Shown: in pieces, positions 36,183-45,039 of the stretch
Layout of the letters: each line of letters starts with the position of its first letter
How positions within the stretch are numbered: position 1 is the first letter of the stretch
Assembly (NCBI GenBank): GCA_963768585.1
Contig: CAVYIF010000016.1
Coordinates: 248,001-312,000, forward strand
Reading direction: 5' to 3'
DNA from: CAVUNY01 sp963768585
Lineage (GTDB): Bacteria; Chloroflexota; Anaerolineae; Anaerolineales; Anaerolineaceae
DNA length: 64,000 nucleotides
The notes under the pieces: model-generated
The model's database searches: none
The model's input: only the letters and a program-made list of their open reading frames with translations
Told to the model about the DNA's origin: nothing
Position numbers and translations under genes: made by a program

Positions 36183-37277
36183 ATGTCTGATCATATCCCG
36201 GGTTTGACCCTCAGCGAACGCTACTATTGGGAAATTGTTCGTCCAATTCTGGACCAATCCTTCCCTAACCTGCCCCATTCAGCCGCTTTGATCGGTCCTG
36301 GTTCAGAGGTGCTGGGCTTTGACACCGATCGATCCACCGACCACCACTGGGGACTGCGCCTGATCCTATTCCTGAGGAAAGAGGATTGGCCGGTTTTATC
36401 GCAGCCGGTAGACGAAGCGCTGCGGCATGAACTTCCCGTTCAATTTTCAGGCTATTCCACCAACTTCACCCCGGCCAACCCTGCCGATAACGGCGTGCGT
36501 CTGCCGCAATTGCTCGAAAAAGGTCCAATCAATCATATGATTGAGATCACCACCATCGAGGATTTTGGGAGGCGCGAGTTGGGGATTAACCCGTTCAGCG
36601 AGTTTACGCCCCAGGATTGGATGATCTTCGAAGAACAGCGTCTGCTCTCACTGATTCGCGGTCGGGTTTTCTATGATGGGTTGGCGCAGCTAAGCGTTCT
36701 GCGGGAGAAACTGGCTTACTATCCGCGAGATATCTGGCTTTACCTGCTGGCGGCTGAGTGGCAAAAGATCAGTCAGGAAGAGGCCTTTGTGGGGCGGGCC
36801 GGCGAAGTTGGTGATGAGTTGGGTTCGCGTTTGGTGGCTTCACGGTTGGTGCAGTCCTTGATGCGCCTGGGGTTCATGATGGAACGCGAGTATATCCCCT
36901 ACAGCAAGTGGTTTGGCACCGGCTTTTCCCGGTTGGCTTGCGCCCCGCGCTTGCTGCCGCCGTTGCAAGGCGTGTTATCGGCGGTAGACTGGTTGGAACG
37001 TGAAGAGCGCCTGTGCCAGGCCTACACCATCGCTGCCGAGACGCACAATGCCCTGGGGCTTACCCCACCGGTTGCCACCCAACCTTCACTTTATCACGAG
37101 CGACCTTTTCGGGTGATCCATGGGGATGAAATTGCCGCTCAAATCAGGCAAGCGATAAAAGATGAGCGCGTGCGCGCGCTGCCGCCTGGCATCGGTTCGG
37201 TGAACCAGATCCTGGTCTCTGTGGATGTGCTGACGGAAGCAAGTTTGCGTCAGAAACTGCGCGTGCTTTACGATTAG
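36183..37277 (+). CDS. DUF4037 domain protein (nucleotidyltransferase-like)
   Basis: 364 residues. The opening GLTLSERYYWEIVRPILDQSFPNLPHSAALIGPGSEVLGFDTDRSTDHHWGLRLILF is the signature of DUF4037 proteins: the Gly-Ser-Glu followed by FDTDxSxDHxWG resembles a nucleotidyltransferase active site with acidic metal ligands. The C-terminal half is helical. Function is unknown; a minimal nucleotidyltransferase-type transfer to a small molecule has been suggested by fold. AAGGGTGG precedes the ATG at 36183. The SDR gene follows in the same direction. Confidence 0.8.
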   Translation: MSDHIPGLTLSERYYWEIVRPILDQSFPNLPHSAALIGPGSEVLGFDTDRSTDHHWGLRLILFLRKEDWPVLSQPVDEALRHELPVQFSGYSTNFTPANPADNGVRLPQLLEKGPINHMIEITTIEDFGRRELGINPFSEFTPQDWMIFEEQRLLSLIRGRVFYDGLAQLSVLREKLAYYPRDIWLYLLAAEWQKISQEEAFVGRAGEVGDELGSRLVASRLVQSLMRLGFMMEREYIPYSKWFGTGFSRLACAPRLLPPLQGVLSAVDWLEREERLCQAYTIAAETHNALGLTPPVATQPSLYHERPFRVIHGDEIAAQIRQAIKDERVRALPPGIGSVNQILVSVDVLTEASLRQKLRVLYD

Positions 37278-37345
37278 ACTGCGCCTGAAAAGGAAGGTCG
37301 TGAGGTAGGCAGGCAGCGAGCATTGGATTGACTGTGAGGAAGCAA

Positions 37346-38137
37346 ATGAAAACAATCGTAATTACAGGTTCGACCCGTGGGATCGGGCACGGCATGGCAG
37401 CCGCCTTCCTGGAGCTGGGCTGTGCGGTGGTGGTCAGTGGGCGCCAACAGGCGGTGGTCGACCAGGTGGTGTCTGGTCTGGCGGCCCGCTTTGGCACCGA
37501 AAGAGTGTTGGGATTGGCCTGCGACGTGCGCAAATTGGAACAGGTGCAGGGTCTATGGGATGCTGCTGCGGCTCATTACGGACGCATTGATATTTGGATC
37601 AATAATGCCGGCGTAGCACACCCCCTGACCGATTTTGCCGATTTCAAGCCGGAAACGATCCAGGCGGTTCTGGACACCAACATCGCCGGGATGATGTACG
37701 GCGCAATAACCGCCCTACACGGCTTTCAAAAGCAAGGGGGTGGAGCCATCTACAATATGTTCGGCTTGGGCAGCACAGGCCGCCAGGTAAAGCGCATGGC
37801 GCTGTACGGCGCCAGTAAGTCAGCCGTGGCTTATTTAAACCATGCCCTGGTAGAAGAGACACGTGGGCAGCCGATCCTGGTTGGGGCACTCCTCCCGGGC
37901 ATGGTGGTCACCGATTTACTCACCCAGCAGCGCGATAGCGATCCGCAGGAATGGGCGCGAACCAGCCGGATATTCAATATATTGGCTGATCGGGTGGAAA
38001 CCGTCGCTCCCTGGTTGGCCAGGCGCGTGCTGGAAAACACGAAGCACGGCGCTGTCATCTCCTGGACCAATCCATGGATGATTGGTTGGCGCTTCCTGAC
38101 AGCCCCATTTACCCATCGCCAGGTTATCGACGAATAA
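37346..38137 (+). CDS. Short-chain dehydrogenase/reductase
   Basis: 263 residues, classical SDR. The NAD(P)-binding motif TGSTRGIG spans residues 7-14, NNAG 86-89, and the catalytic Tyr154/Lys158 are in YGASK; a Ser in LGSTGR takes the usual third position. A C-terminal segment (WLARRVLENTKHGAVISWTNPWMIGWRFLTAPF) is longer and more hydrophobic than average. It reduces a carbonyl or oxidises an alcohol; the substrate is not predictable. GAGGAAG upstream selects the ATG at 37346 over a TTG at 37328. Confidence 0.9.
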   Translation: MKTIVITGSTRGIGHGMAAAFLELGCAVVVSGRQQAVVDQVVSGLAARFGTERVLGLACDVRKLEQVQGLWDAAAAHYGRIDIWINNAGVAHPLTDFADFKPETIQAVLDTNIAGMMYGAITALHGFQKQGGGAIYNMFGLGSTGRQVKRMALYGASKSAVAYLNHALVEETRGQPILVGALLPGMVVTDLLTQQRDSDPQEWARTSRIFNILADRVETVAPWLARRVLENTKHGAVISWTNPWMIGWRFLTAPFTHRQVIDE

Positions 38138-38209
38138 CTCGGAACTGACACATCTTTATATCCCTGGCTTAATTTTAAAAAATTGTGCAACCAATGCCAA
38201 TGATTTACG

Positions 38210-38215
38210 TATAAT
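38210..38215 (+). promoter_or_regulatory. -10 box of the GerW-like gene pair
   Basis: TTACGTATAAT ends 6 bases before AGGAGG (38221-38226), which is 5 bases before the ATG at 38232. A convincing -35 was not seen. Confidence 0.45.
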
Positions 38216-38231
38216 GGTATAGGAGGTGTTC

Positions 38232-38510
38232 ATGACCTTACTTTCCTCCTTGTTTGAAATGCATGAGGGAAAACCAATTCGAGTTGGCGAGCAGACCATT
38301 ACGGTCATATCCAGGGTGCTGCGTTTGCAGGTTCCAGGCATGCCGATTGGGCTGGTGTGGAACCGTCCGGCAGCGGTGCGGGTTGAGACCGATGGCGCAA
38401 GCGATGTGACCCTGCCGGTGATCGATGAAACTCGCCGGATGCAAATCATGCTGTTGGGACTGGGAATTGCCGGCAGCATCGTCCTTTCAGCGCTGCTTCG
38501 GCGGCGTTGA
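38232..38510 (+). CDS. Small protein with C-terminal membrane helix, partner of a GerW-like protein
   Basis: 92 residues. A beta-rich N-terminal part (GKPIRVGEQTITVISRVLRLQVPGMPIGLVWNRPAAVRVETDG) is followed by one helix at about 70-88 (IMLLGLGIAGSIVLSAL) and an Arg-rich end. The pattern of a GerW-like beta segment with VRVGEQTI suggests it may be a divergent relative of the following gene, but this is weak. AGGAGG is 5 bases before its ATG. A 25-base gap separates it from the GerW-like gene, so the two are co-transcribed. Confidence 0.55.
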   Translation: MTLLSSLFEMHEGKPIRVGEQTITVISRVLRLQVPGMPIGLVWNRPAAVRVETDGASDVTLPVIDETRRMQIMLLGLGIAGSIVLSALLRRR

Positions 38511-38535
38511 TTGCTCTTTTTTGAAGGAGGTTCTT

Positions 38536-38970
38536 ATGACTGATGAAGAAAAACCGGTTGTCGAGGAAGAGGCCCAGGAGGAGGTTGTGGCTGAAGATTT
38601 ATCCTCGCTAGATGTCATTCAATCCACATTTGATCAATTTCTAACGACTGCTAATGTAAATGCAGTTTATGCTAAACCGGTGCGTCAAGGGGATACCATG
38701 GTGATTACCGCGGCTGAAGTCTTCGCCGGATTTGGTTTTGGGATTGGCGAAGGCAGCGGGCAGGATGGCGATCAGAAAGGAGGCGGTTCAGGCGGTGGGG
38801 GCGGAGGGCAGACCTTCTCTCGGCCCGTAGCTGTGGTTGTTTGCACGCCCAATGGTGTTTCCGTTCAACCTGTCATGGACCGCACCAAGCTGTGGATGGC
38901 AGCCTTGACTGCCGCGGGTTTCATGCTGGTAACACTTTCGAAAATGCGCCGACCTCCGCGGGGGCGCTGA
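38536..38970 (+). CDS. GerW/YtfJ-family protein
   Basis: 144 residues. An acidic N-terminal leader (EEKPVVEEEAQEEVVAEDL) precedes the GerW core: NAVYAKPVRQGDTMVITAAEVFAGFGFGIGEGSG, a glycine run (GGGSGGGGGG) and SRPVAVVVCTPNGVSVQPV, the family's typical three blocks. A C-terminal hydrophobic helix (WMAALTAAGFMLVTLS) and basic end follow. In Bacillus, GerW acts in spore formation; homologues outside sporulators have unknown envelope roles. AAGGAGG (38524-38530) sets the start. The gene is followed by a terminator. A sporulation role here is unlikely given the phylum. Confidence 0.75.
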   Translation: MTDEEKPVVEEEAQEEVVAEDLSSLDVIQSTFDQFLTTANVNAVYAKPVRQGDTMVITAAEVFAGFGFGIGEGSGQDGDQKGGGSGGGGGGQTFSRPVAVVVCTPNGVSVQPVMDRTKLWMAALTAAGFMLVTLSKMRRPPRGR

Positions 38971-38992
38971 CCATCTTATCTATTCATCTATG

Positions 38993-39032
38993 CATGAGCT
39001 TTTGACCTCTGCTAAAAGGTTAAAAGCTCATG
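38993..39032 (+). terminator. Terminator of the GerW-like operon
   Basis: CATGAGCTTTTGACCT (38993-39008) pairs with AGGTTAAAAGCTCATG (39017-39032) with one wobble pair and an 8-base loop, followed by TGTTTCTT. Confidence 0.8.
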
Positions 39033-39050
39033 TGTTTCTTCCACTTGCGG

Positions 39051-39056
39051 TATAAT
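39051..39056 (+). promoter_or_regulatory. -10 box of the glycosyltransferase gene
   Basis: TTGCGGTATAAT, a perfect -10 hexamer. The predicted start is about 100 bases before the glycosyltransferase start codon. The leader contains no feature I recognise. Confidence 0.4.
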
Positions 39057-39162
39057 CCTGCCATAATCACACACTTAGCCCAGATCCCCAGGGCGAAAAA
39101 AGCGGGGTGGCATAACCAACCAGGCTTTATTTTGGCCGGGATCTTCAAGGAAAGGTGGTTTA

Positions 39163-40722
39163 TTGTTGCAAATGGAAATGACAAAAAAGCAGCAGATGGC
39201 GCAAGAGCTTGCTGCGAGAGTTGACCCTGGTTCCTTTGGCTACCGTATTCCTGGTATACAGACCTGGTTAATTTTATCGGTTTATTTTGCCCTGATTATC
39301 ATATCGCCGCATACCGGTCTGGTTGTGTCCCAAATCATCGCCATATACCTGTTGTTTCGCTTTACCATGGTGGCATTTTTTTACTTGATCAGCCTGGACC
39401 GAATCCGGCTCACGCACAAGCGTCTCAGAACAGGTTCAGCCACCGATTCTTTATCAGCTGAGCAAAAAACTAAATTTGCTAAGGTCCACCATGTCGTAAT
39501 TTTTCCGAATTATAAAGAGCCCATTGAAGTTCTGTCACGTTCGCTGGATGCCCTGGTCAACCAGTCGATCAACCTCCAACAATTGACGGTTGTAATGGCT
39601 ATGGAAGAGGCAGAAGCTGAGGCCCAGGAAAAAGGCCAGCTTTTGGCCGAAAAATATGCCCATCATTTTGCCCATTTCTTATTGAGCTACCACCCGGCGC
39701 ATTTGCCCAACGAAATTCCGGGCAAAGCGGCCAACCAGACCTGGGCGGCTCGCCAGGTCAAACGCGAAATATTGGATCCGATGGGTATTGCGCTTGAGAA
39801 TGTGACTGTTACGTCTTGCGACGCGGATTCGGAGCTGGACCCCAATTATTTTGCTGAATTTACCCGGGAATTTGTGACCAGCAGCAAACCGGAAAACTTC
39901 ATCTGGCAAACGCCGATCTTCTTTGACCATAACATCTGGCAGACCCCAGGATCGGTGCGCTTACTCACATTCTTTAACAACGCGGTTCAAGTTTCGGAGC
40001 TTTCAAACCCGTTTGCGATGGCTTTTCCCCTGAGCACCTATTCACTCAGTTTTCAACTGCTGGTGGATGTGGATTATTGGGACCCGATTGTTATTTCGGA
40101 TGATTGGCACATGTTCCTGCGCTGTTTCTTTGCCAAGGATGGCGACATGAAGCTGCGCTCGATTTACCTGCCGACCGTTGGCGAGCCATTTTTAGGTGAA
40201 ACGTTGTGGAAAACCTGGGTCATGGTCTATAAAACCCGCGTGCGCCACGCCTGGGGCGCCGGGGATATGGTGTATGTGCTTCAGCAGTGGCGCAAACAAA
40301 AGCGCACCCCTTTTCTACCCAAAGTTGGCCGCTTTACCAAGATCTGGCACGATAATATGGTCTTCAGCCTGGGTGGAGTGGTCACGGTCGTGGGCACGCT
40401 GCTGTCGATACTCCTGGACGGCAACCCGGTGATTACCTACCCGCCGTTCCCGGTGCCTTATGTAATCCCCGCTCTGAACGTGTTGGGCGGTCTAGGATTG
40501 GTGACCATCTGGCTGGTAGAACGTATTCGCTGCAATAATAAGAAATACAGCTGGCGTCTGGGCGTGATCCTTGGGGAAATTGGCAGTTGGCTTATCTTTC
40601 CGGTGATTACCTTTGCACTTTCCGGTGTGCCGGCCCTGCATGCCCACACCAAGATGCTGTTTGGCGGAGGCCTGACCTTCGAGCGCACCCCCAAAGGCAT
40701 TTTACCGAAAAATTCACATTAA
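39163..40722 (+). CDS. Membrane glycosyltransferase, GT2-like
   Basis: 519 residues. Two N-terminal transmembrane helices (about 35-90) precede a cytosolic GT-A domain: VHHVVIFPNYKEPIEVLSRSLDALVNQS starts the nucleotide-sugar site and TSCDADSELDPNYF holds the DxD metal motif. ISDDWHMFLRCFF and QQWRKQKR follow, the latter in the position of the processive-transferase QxxRW. C-terminal helices end the protein. It resembles synthases of polysaccharides or glycolipids. The start is uncertain: TTG at 39163 has GGTGG at good distance; an ATG lies at 39172. The two following genes also encode glycan-type membrane proteins. Confidence 0.82.
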   Translation: MLQMEMTKKQQMAQELAARVDPGSFGYRIPGIQTWLILSVYFALIIISPHTGLVVSQIIAIYLLFRFTMVAFFYLISLDRIRLTHKRLRTGSATDSLSAEQKTKFAKVHHVVIFPNYKEPIEVLSRSLDALVNQSINLQQLTVVMAMEEAEAEAQEKGQLLAEKYAHHFAHFLLSYHPAHLPNEIPGKAANQTWAARQVKREILDPMGIALENVTVTSCDADSELDPNYFAEFTREFVTSSKPENFIWQTPIFFDHNIWQTPGSVRLLTFFNNAVQVSELSNPFAMAFPLSTYSLSFQLLVDVDYWDPIVISDDWHMFLRCFFAKDGDMKLRSIYLPTVGEPFLGETLWKTWVMVYKTRVRHAWGAGDMVYVLQQWRKQKRTPFLPKVGRFTKIWHDNMVFSLGGVVTVVGTLLSILLDGNPVITYPPFPVPYVIPALNVLGGLGLVTIWLVERIRCNNKKYSWRLGVILGEIGSWLIFPVITFALSGVPALHAHTKMLFGGGLTFERTPKGILPKNSH

Positions 40723-40807
40723 TCCTTAATTACCCCAATAAACTTTCATCATCCAGAAAATTTTTTGAGATAGTAAATCACTTTTTGTGCTTGGTTTTCA
40801 TTTATCT

Positions 40808-42457
40808 ATGAAATATATTTCATATTTCAAAACGAATTCCTTGATCATTGGCGTACTTGGTGCCGGATTAGGCTATTTGCTGATCCTTCAATGGTTGATT
40901 CCAAATGGAACCTACTTCAATGGAGATGCTGGCTTGAATGCATTGCTCAGTCAGAATCTGGCAAGGGGCAATTTTAGCTTTGCACTTGGCTTTCCTGACC
41001 AACCCTGGATTAAATATTTGTGGTCCGACAGGCTGTTTCCTTACCAGGAGCCATTTGTTTACGAACTGGCTGGAAAATTCTTTATCACGTTTCCCTATAC
41101 TTTCCCATTAATCACTGCACCATTTTATGCCATATCAGGTTATCGTGGCTTTTATGTAATTCCAGTGCTGGCTACGTTGGCGACCTGGGTGGTATTTTTG
41201 TGGGTGTGTAAGAAATTGAATTTAAGCGCAGCCGCCGTTGTCATGGGGGTTGCCTTATTAATTTTCAGCACGAACCTTACGATATACAGCGCAATCTATT
41301 CCGAGCACACCCTGTCAGTTTGTTTGTCTTTTGCCGGTTTATCTTTTATGATTCCTCAGAAAGATTCGAACAGGATCGGCTTACGGGCTGTTTTATTGGC
41401 GGGCCTTTTTACGGGGCTGGCGGTGTGGTTTAGACCCGAACAGATTTTGCTGGTGATATTTTTAGATTTTCTAGCGCTTTGGGCCGTAGTAAATCCAAGA
41501 TGGCCAATTAGTTCAATCAGGATTTCAACTCCAAGGATAATCACCAGTATAGGTCAATTTGGCTGGGCTTATATTACAGCCAGCTCATTTACGCTGCTCA
41601 TCTATGGATTAACGAATTGGTTAATATATGATAACTTCTTCGGTGTGCATGTCATTCAGGTGATTGAGAAAAAGGCGCTGTCTGTACGCTTAATGACGGC
41701 TGTTGGGAATTTTCAATTGATGACTGTCGGATACTATTCATTATTCATTTACGTCCCAATTGCCTTGCTTCCGATCGGATATCTTTTTTTGCACTGGATT
41801 AAACCGGATCGATTTAGATTTGACCCAGATTGGGTGATCTGGTATGTATTTTGCCTGGCATTTGTAATTGGTGTATCGGCGTTGGTCCCAGCAGGCGCCG
41901 GTGGAAAACAATGGGGACCTCGCTTTTTATTGCTGCTGGTACCAGTGATTATTTTGATTTTCGCCTGGCAATTTGATTATCTGCTCAAAAGTCATGACAA
42001 ATTTACCAAAACCTTTGGAAAAATTGGAATAGGGCTGATCGCAATTTTGGGTGTGATTGGGACTTTCCAAAACTCTTTCAACGGTACAAATTTTCTGACT
42101 TCCACATACGCGCAGAGTAGGCCGGCAGTTGAGTTTCTACAGACTGAGTCTGAGCCAGTGATTGTTATTTCAGATCAATATATAGGGCAGGTTCTTCAAC
42201 CTGCACTGAGCAGTGATAAAGTATTTTTAAGGGCGTTGAATGATGACCAGTTAGCAAGGCTGAGCAAAGGACTGCTCAGTCAAAACCAGAATGCGTTTAC
42301 ATACATTTGTTTTACTGGCAATTGCCCTTTGTTTGGCCTGGATAAGATAACTCGACAGGTAAACCATGATGAGGCAAGATATTTTGTGCAGGTAGTAAAT
42401 TCTGGAGAGTATGGAAAATATACTATCGTCAAGGTTCAGGTTCGTCCAAGCAATTAA
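40808..42457 (+). CDS. Polytopic membrane protein, GT-C-like glycosyltransferase candidate
   Basis: About 549 residues with 10-12 hydrophobic helices. The first outer loop, PNGTYFNGDAGLNALLSQNLARG, has the acidic residue early in the loop typical of GT-C (ArnT/PMT-like) lipid-dependent transferases, and a soluble C-terminal domain follows. No closer family recognised. The coding sequence is AT-rich relative to the rest of the window, pointing to horizontal origin together with its convergent neighbour. The ATG at 40808 lacks a clear ribosome site; a GTG at 40787 is possible. Confidence 0.55.
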   Translation: MKYISYFKTNSLIIGVLGAGLGYLLILQWLIPNGTYFNGDAGLNALLSQNLARGNFSFALGFPDQPWIKYLWSDRLFPYQEPFVYELAGKFFITFPYTFPLITAPFYAISGYRGFYVIPVLATLATWVVFLWVCKKLNLSAAAVVMGVALLIFSTNLTIYSAIYSEHTLSVCLSFAGLSFMIPQKDSNRIGLRAVLLAGLFTGLAVWFRPEQILLVIFLDFLALWAVVNPRWPISSIRISTPRIITSIGQFGWAYITASSFTLLIYGLTNWLIYDNFFGVHVIQVIEKKALSVRLMTAVGNFQLMTVGYYSLFIYVPIALLPIGYLFLHWIKPDRFRFDPDWVIWYVFCLAFVIGVSALVPAGAGGKQWGPRFLLLLVPVIILIFAWQFDYLLKSHDKFTKTFGKIGIGLIAILGVIGTFQNSFNGTNFLTSTYAQSRPAVEFLQTESEPVIVISDQYIGQVLQPALSSDKVFLRALNDDQLARLSKGLLSQNQNAFTYICFTGNCPLFGLDKITRQVNHDEARYFVQVVNSGEYGKYTIVKVQVRPSN

Positions 42458-42525
42458 CAAGAAATGCCATTTTTAAAGCCCTAACAATTTGATGTGGGGA
42501 ATTTAATCATTTCTCGATTGGCAAA

Positions 42526-44049
42526 CTAAATCTGGCGTGAAGCCCTTATATTGGCATGTTTATCTCGCCACAGCATCGCTGCGAGGAAGACCAGGGTCAT
42601 TGTTGATATGACCAAACCTAAAATGAGCAAGTTAATATAAGGGGTATCAGAAAAATTATTGGCCACAAACCAGTTGTCTGGTCTAAAATCTCCGGCTGGA
42701 AACGCAATTGAAGATTGAGTTACCTTCCAGGTGAGATAATTCTGATACAAATCGTTCAGACCAATGGCAATAATGATCAGGATTAATCCCAATGAGAATC
42801 CGCGCTCAGTTCGAGAATTTAACCAAATCTGGAATTCTATCGCGGCCAAAATTAAAATGAATACAAACGCCACGGAGATCATCCGGCTGGCCACACGCTC
42901 ACTCAAGAAGAGGGGCAACGGAAGCAGCATTTGAAGAAAACGATAAATATGGTGCATTGAAAGGAGCACGATCCCTAGAATGGAAGCGATAACAGGTTTA
43001 TGATTCTGGGCAGCGCCGGTGTTTTTGCGCAAGAATGGGCGAACCATCCCAAAATAGAGCATAAACACTGCTCCTACAACCCCAATAAAAAGAGTCATTT
43101 CCCATAAACCAATCTTTTTTTGCGTGTTCTCAATCAGGATGCTTGTGCCTGGTTGTACGATTGCCACCAAATTTGTCCAAATGCTCCAAACATTTGAATA
43201 ACCGCCGAGAAAGGTGGTGTTGAAGCTGGCAAGCAAGCTAATTTCTGGCAGTAATCTGACGGCGCCTAATAGCACTGCCGTTGCAGCCGCCTTTGTGAGG
43301 TCCCAAAATTTTGAGGGTGCAAATATTGCTAAGAATCCCATGAAGATCAGGCACCAGACAACCTGATGATATCCCCCTTGCAGCAGCATAAAAAAGAGCA
43401 GCCCGGCCATTTGAGCCACCCACTTCCAACCACATTCCCCGTTGAGCAGGTTGAAAATGAGCAAAGCGAACCAGGAAAACAAAAAATAACTGGCAAAGGT
43501 GAGATGCCCAACACTGAGGTGCGCTAATATGTTTCCGTTGAAAAAATAAAGGGCAGTTACGATCGAAAAAGTAAGTAGAGAGAGCTTGAATTTGCGCTGC
43601 AATACCAGAAGCCCCAAAAAACCGATTGCGTACATCAAAATTACATGAATGGGGATAAATTGATAGACGCTCAACCATTTCAACAACATGATCTGCGGGG
43701 AAAACATCGCATCAGGAATTGCCAAATATCGGGTCGATCTTATGTTTCCCAAGAATAACGGCGTGCCAGAATGAAGCGGTAATTGCCCCGTGGAAACCGC
43801 ATCCTTCAAAAATGTCAGGCGGGGTAAGGTCACATCCGTCCAGTCGTGAAAATATAAAGATGCATCATAAGAGTAAATAAATTTGCTGAAGAGGAGCGCC
43901 CCAATCAAACAAAGTACAAGCAAATACGCCCAAACCAATCCCCTGTTATTCTGCGATGGATCGGCGATGAAAAATTCAATTATTCCATTCATGCCCTTTT
44001 TTATTTTTTCAAGGTATTTTCTCACCCCAGGCACCCCAAACAAGCACAA
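42526..44049 (-). CDS. Polytopic membrane protein, YfhO/GT-C-like
   Basis: Up to 507 residues with about 12 helices. The first outer loop, YSYDASLYFHDWTDVTLPRLTFLKDAVSTGQLPLHSG, resembles YfhO-type glycosylation proteins (acidic residue, then LP...G.LPLW-like turn). The role would be transfer of a sugar from a lipid carrier outside the membrane. AT-rich, like its convergent neighbour. The start is uncertain: a TTG at 44049 is 7 bases after the acetyltransferase stop, and an ATG at 43992 begins closer to the first helix. It follows the acetyltransferase gene in the same direction. Confidence 0.55.
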   Translation of the reverse strand: MCLFGVPGVRKYLEKIKKGMNGIIEFFIADPSQNNRGLVWAYLLVLCLIGALLFSKFIYSYDASLYFHDWTDVTLPRLTFLKDAVSTGQLPLHSGTPLFLGNIRSTRYLAIPDAMFSPQIMLLKWLSVYQFIPIHVILMYAIGFLGLLVLQRKFKLSLLTFSIVTALYFFNGNILAHLSVGHLTFASYFLFSWFALLIFNLLNGECGWKWVAQMAGLLFFMLLQGGYHQVVWCLIFMGFLAIFAPSKFWDLTKAAATAVLLGAVRLLPEISLLASFNTTFLGGYSNVWSIWTNLVAIVQPGTSILIENTQKKIGLWEMTLFIGVVGAVFMLYFGMVRPFLRKNTGAAQNHKPVIASILGIVLLSMHHIYRFLQMLLPLPLFLSERVASRMISVAFVFILILAAIEFQIWLNSRTERGFSLGLILIIIAIGLNDLYQNYLTWKVTQSSIAFPAGDFRPDNWFVANNFSDTPYINLLILGLVISTMTLVFLAAMLWRDKHANIRASRQI

Positions 44050-44055
44050 TATTTT

Positions 44056-44661
44056 TTATATATGTCTAAACATATCATAACAAGGGCGGCCTTTTCCCCA
44101 GGTAGGGTAGAAGGTTCCTGCCTGATGAAACCCCATTTTTTGATAGTAATGTACAGCACGTATGTTGTGAGCGTAGACGCCTTCCGTTAGTAAAACGTAC
44201 TGGAAACCCATGCGGCGGCTGATGTTGAAGATATGAAGCATCAGAGGGGAACCGATGCCCTGGTTCTGCCAGCGATCGGCTACCGAAGGGGCAATCTGGC
44301 AGCAAGCCGCCGGGTCGAGAGCCAACCCATACCCGGCATAGCGTTGTAGTTGGTGTTCTCGTACGGCCAGATCGAGGATAAAGTAGCCAATCACGCCTTC
44401 TTCTGGGTGGATGGCGATCATGCGGATGGTTTGGGTGTAGTCGATTTCGCTGCACAAACGGTCGGCAGTGGGCTGGTCGAAATCATGCGGCCCGTAAAGA
44501 TTGCGGGTATTTTCGGATAATCCGAGGAAGTATTGCCCGAGGACGGCCGCGTCAGATGAGATGAGGGGGCGGAAAATCAGCGATAAACTGTTGGGGGTAA
44601 TGATATGGGCGGCAATGAGACCGGGATCATTTTGAAGATTGGAAAGTTCCAAATCTGGCAT
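44056..44661 (-). CDS. GNAT-family N-acetyltransferase
   Basis: About 201 residues. Motif A is RWQNQGIGSPLMLHIFNISRRMG (Q-x-x-G-I-G), followed by NIRAVHYYQKMGFHQAG, the motif B Tyr-x-x-x-Gly-Phe seen in RimI/RimJ-like enzymes. The acceptor is unknown. GGGAG 5 bases upstream selects the ATG at 44661; other in-frame starts lie up to 44676. The next gene, the YfhO-like membrane protein, starts a few bases after its stop. Confidence 0.82.
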   Translation of the reverse strand: MPDLELSNLQNDPGLIAAHIITPNSLSLIFRPLISSDAAVLGQYFLGLSENTRNLYGPHDFDQPTADRLCSEIDYTQTIRMIAIHPEEGVIGYFILDLAVREHQLQRYAGYGLALDPAACCQIAPSVADRWQNQGIGSPLMLHIFNISRRMGFQYVLLTEGVYAHNIRAVHYYQKMGFHQAGTFYPTWGKGRPCYDMFRHI

Positions 44662-44718
44662 CGTAGCTCCCATCACTGCGCATAAATATTTTTGCTATCA
44701 AAATTGCCTGCCGACCAG

Positions 44719-45039
44719 TTATTTTGAGGTGGTTTTCCCGTTCTTGCGGCGCAGCACGCCGACCGTCCCGCCCACAATAATTAATACGATAAAAGCCGAG
44801 CCGCAAATGATCCCGCTGGTCTGATCAGGGGTGCTCAAAAATTCCACTGGGATGGGTGTGGGGGTAAGGGTGATTTCGGGGGTAATCGTCGCGTTCTGGT
44901 GCGGCGCTGCACCGGAAGCCGGATTGGGCCAGGCCAGGATGATGATCAGGAATAGGATCACCAGCAGCACAATCCAGCGCAGGTCGTTTTTAATATTTGG
45001 ATTGGGAATAGAAAATTTCAAACGTGAAGCGCCTTTCAT
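44719..45039 (-). CDS. Small two-helix membrane protein with Thr/Pro segment
   Basis: 106 residues. Helix 1 (WIVLLVILFLIIILAW, about residues 20-36), an outer Thr/Pro stretch (ITPEITLTPTPIPVEFLSTP), helix 2 (IICGSAFIVLIIVGGTVGVL) and a basic end. It begins with an ATG overlapping the stop of the substrate-binding lipoprotein gene (ATGA), so the two are translationally coupled. Function unknown; perhaps it anchors or organises the lipoprotein. Longer in-frame ORFs extending upstream are in the wrong region for the family. Confidence 0.65.
   Translation of the reverse strand: MKGASRLKFSIPNPNIKNDLRWIVLLVILFLIIILAWPNPASGAAPHQNATITPEITLTPTPIPVEFLSTPDQTSGIICGSAFIVLIIVGGTVGVLRRKNGKTTSK

Noticed and set aside
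35223..36278. A 351-codon minus-strand ORF opposite the DMT transporter
   Set aside because: Rich in Arg, Thr and Pro as expected for an antisense frame of a hydrophobic-rich gene; no start signal.
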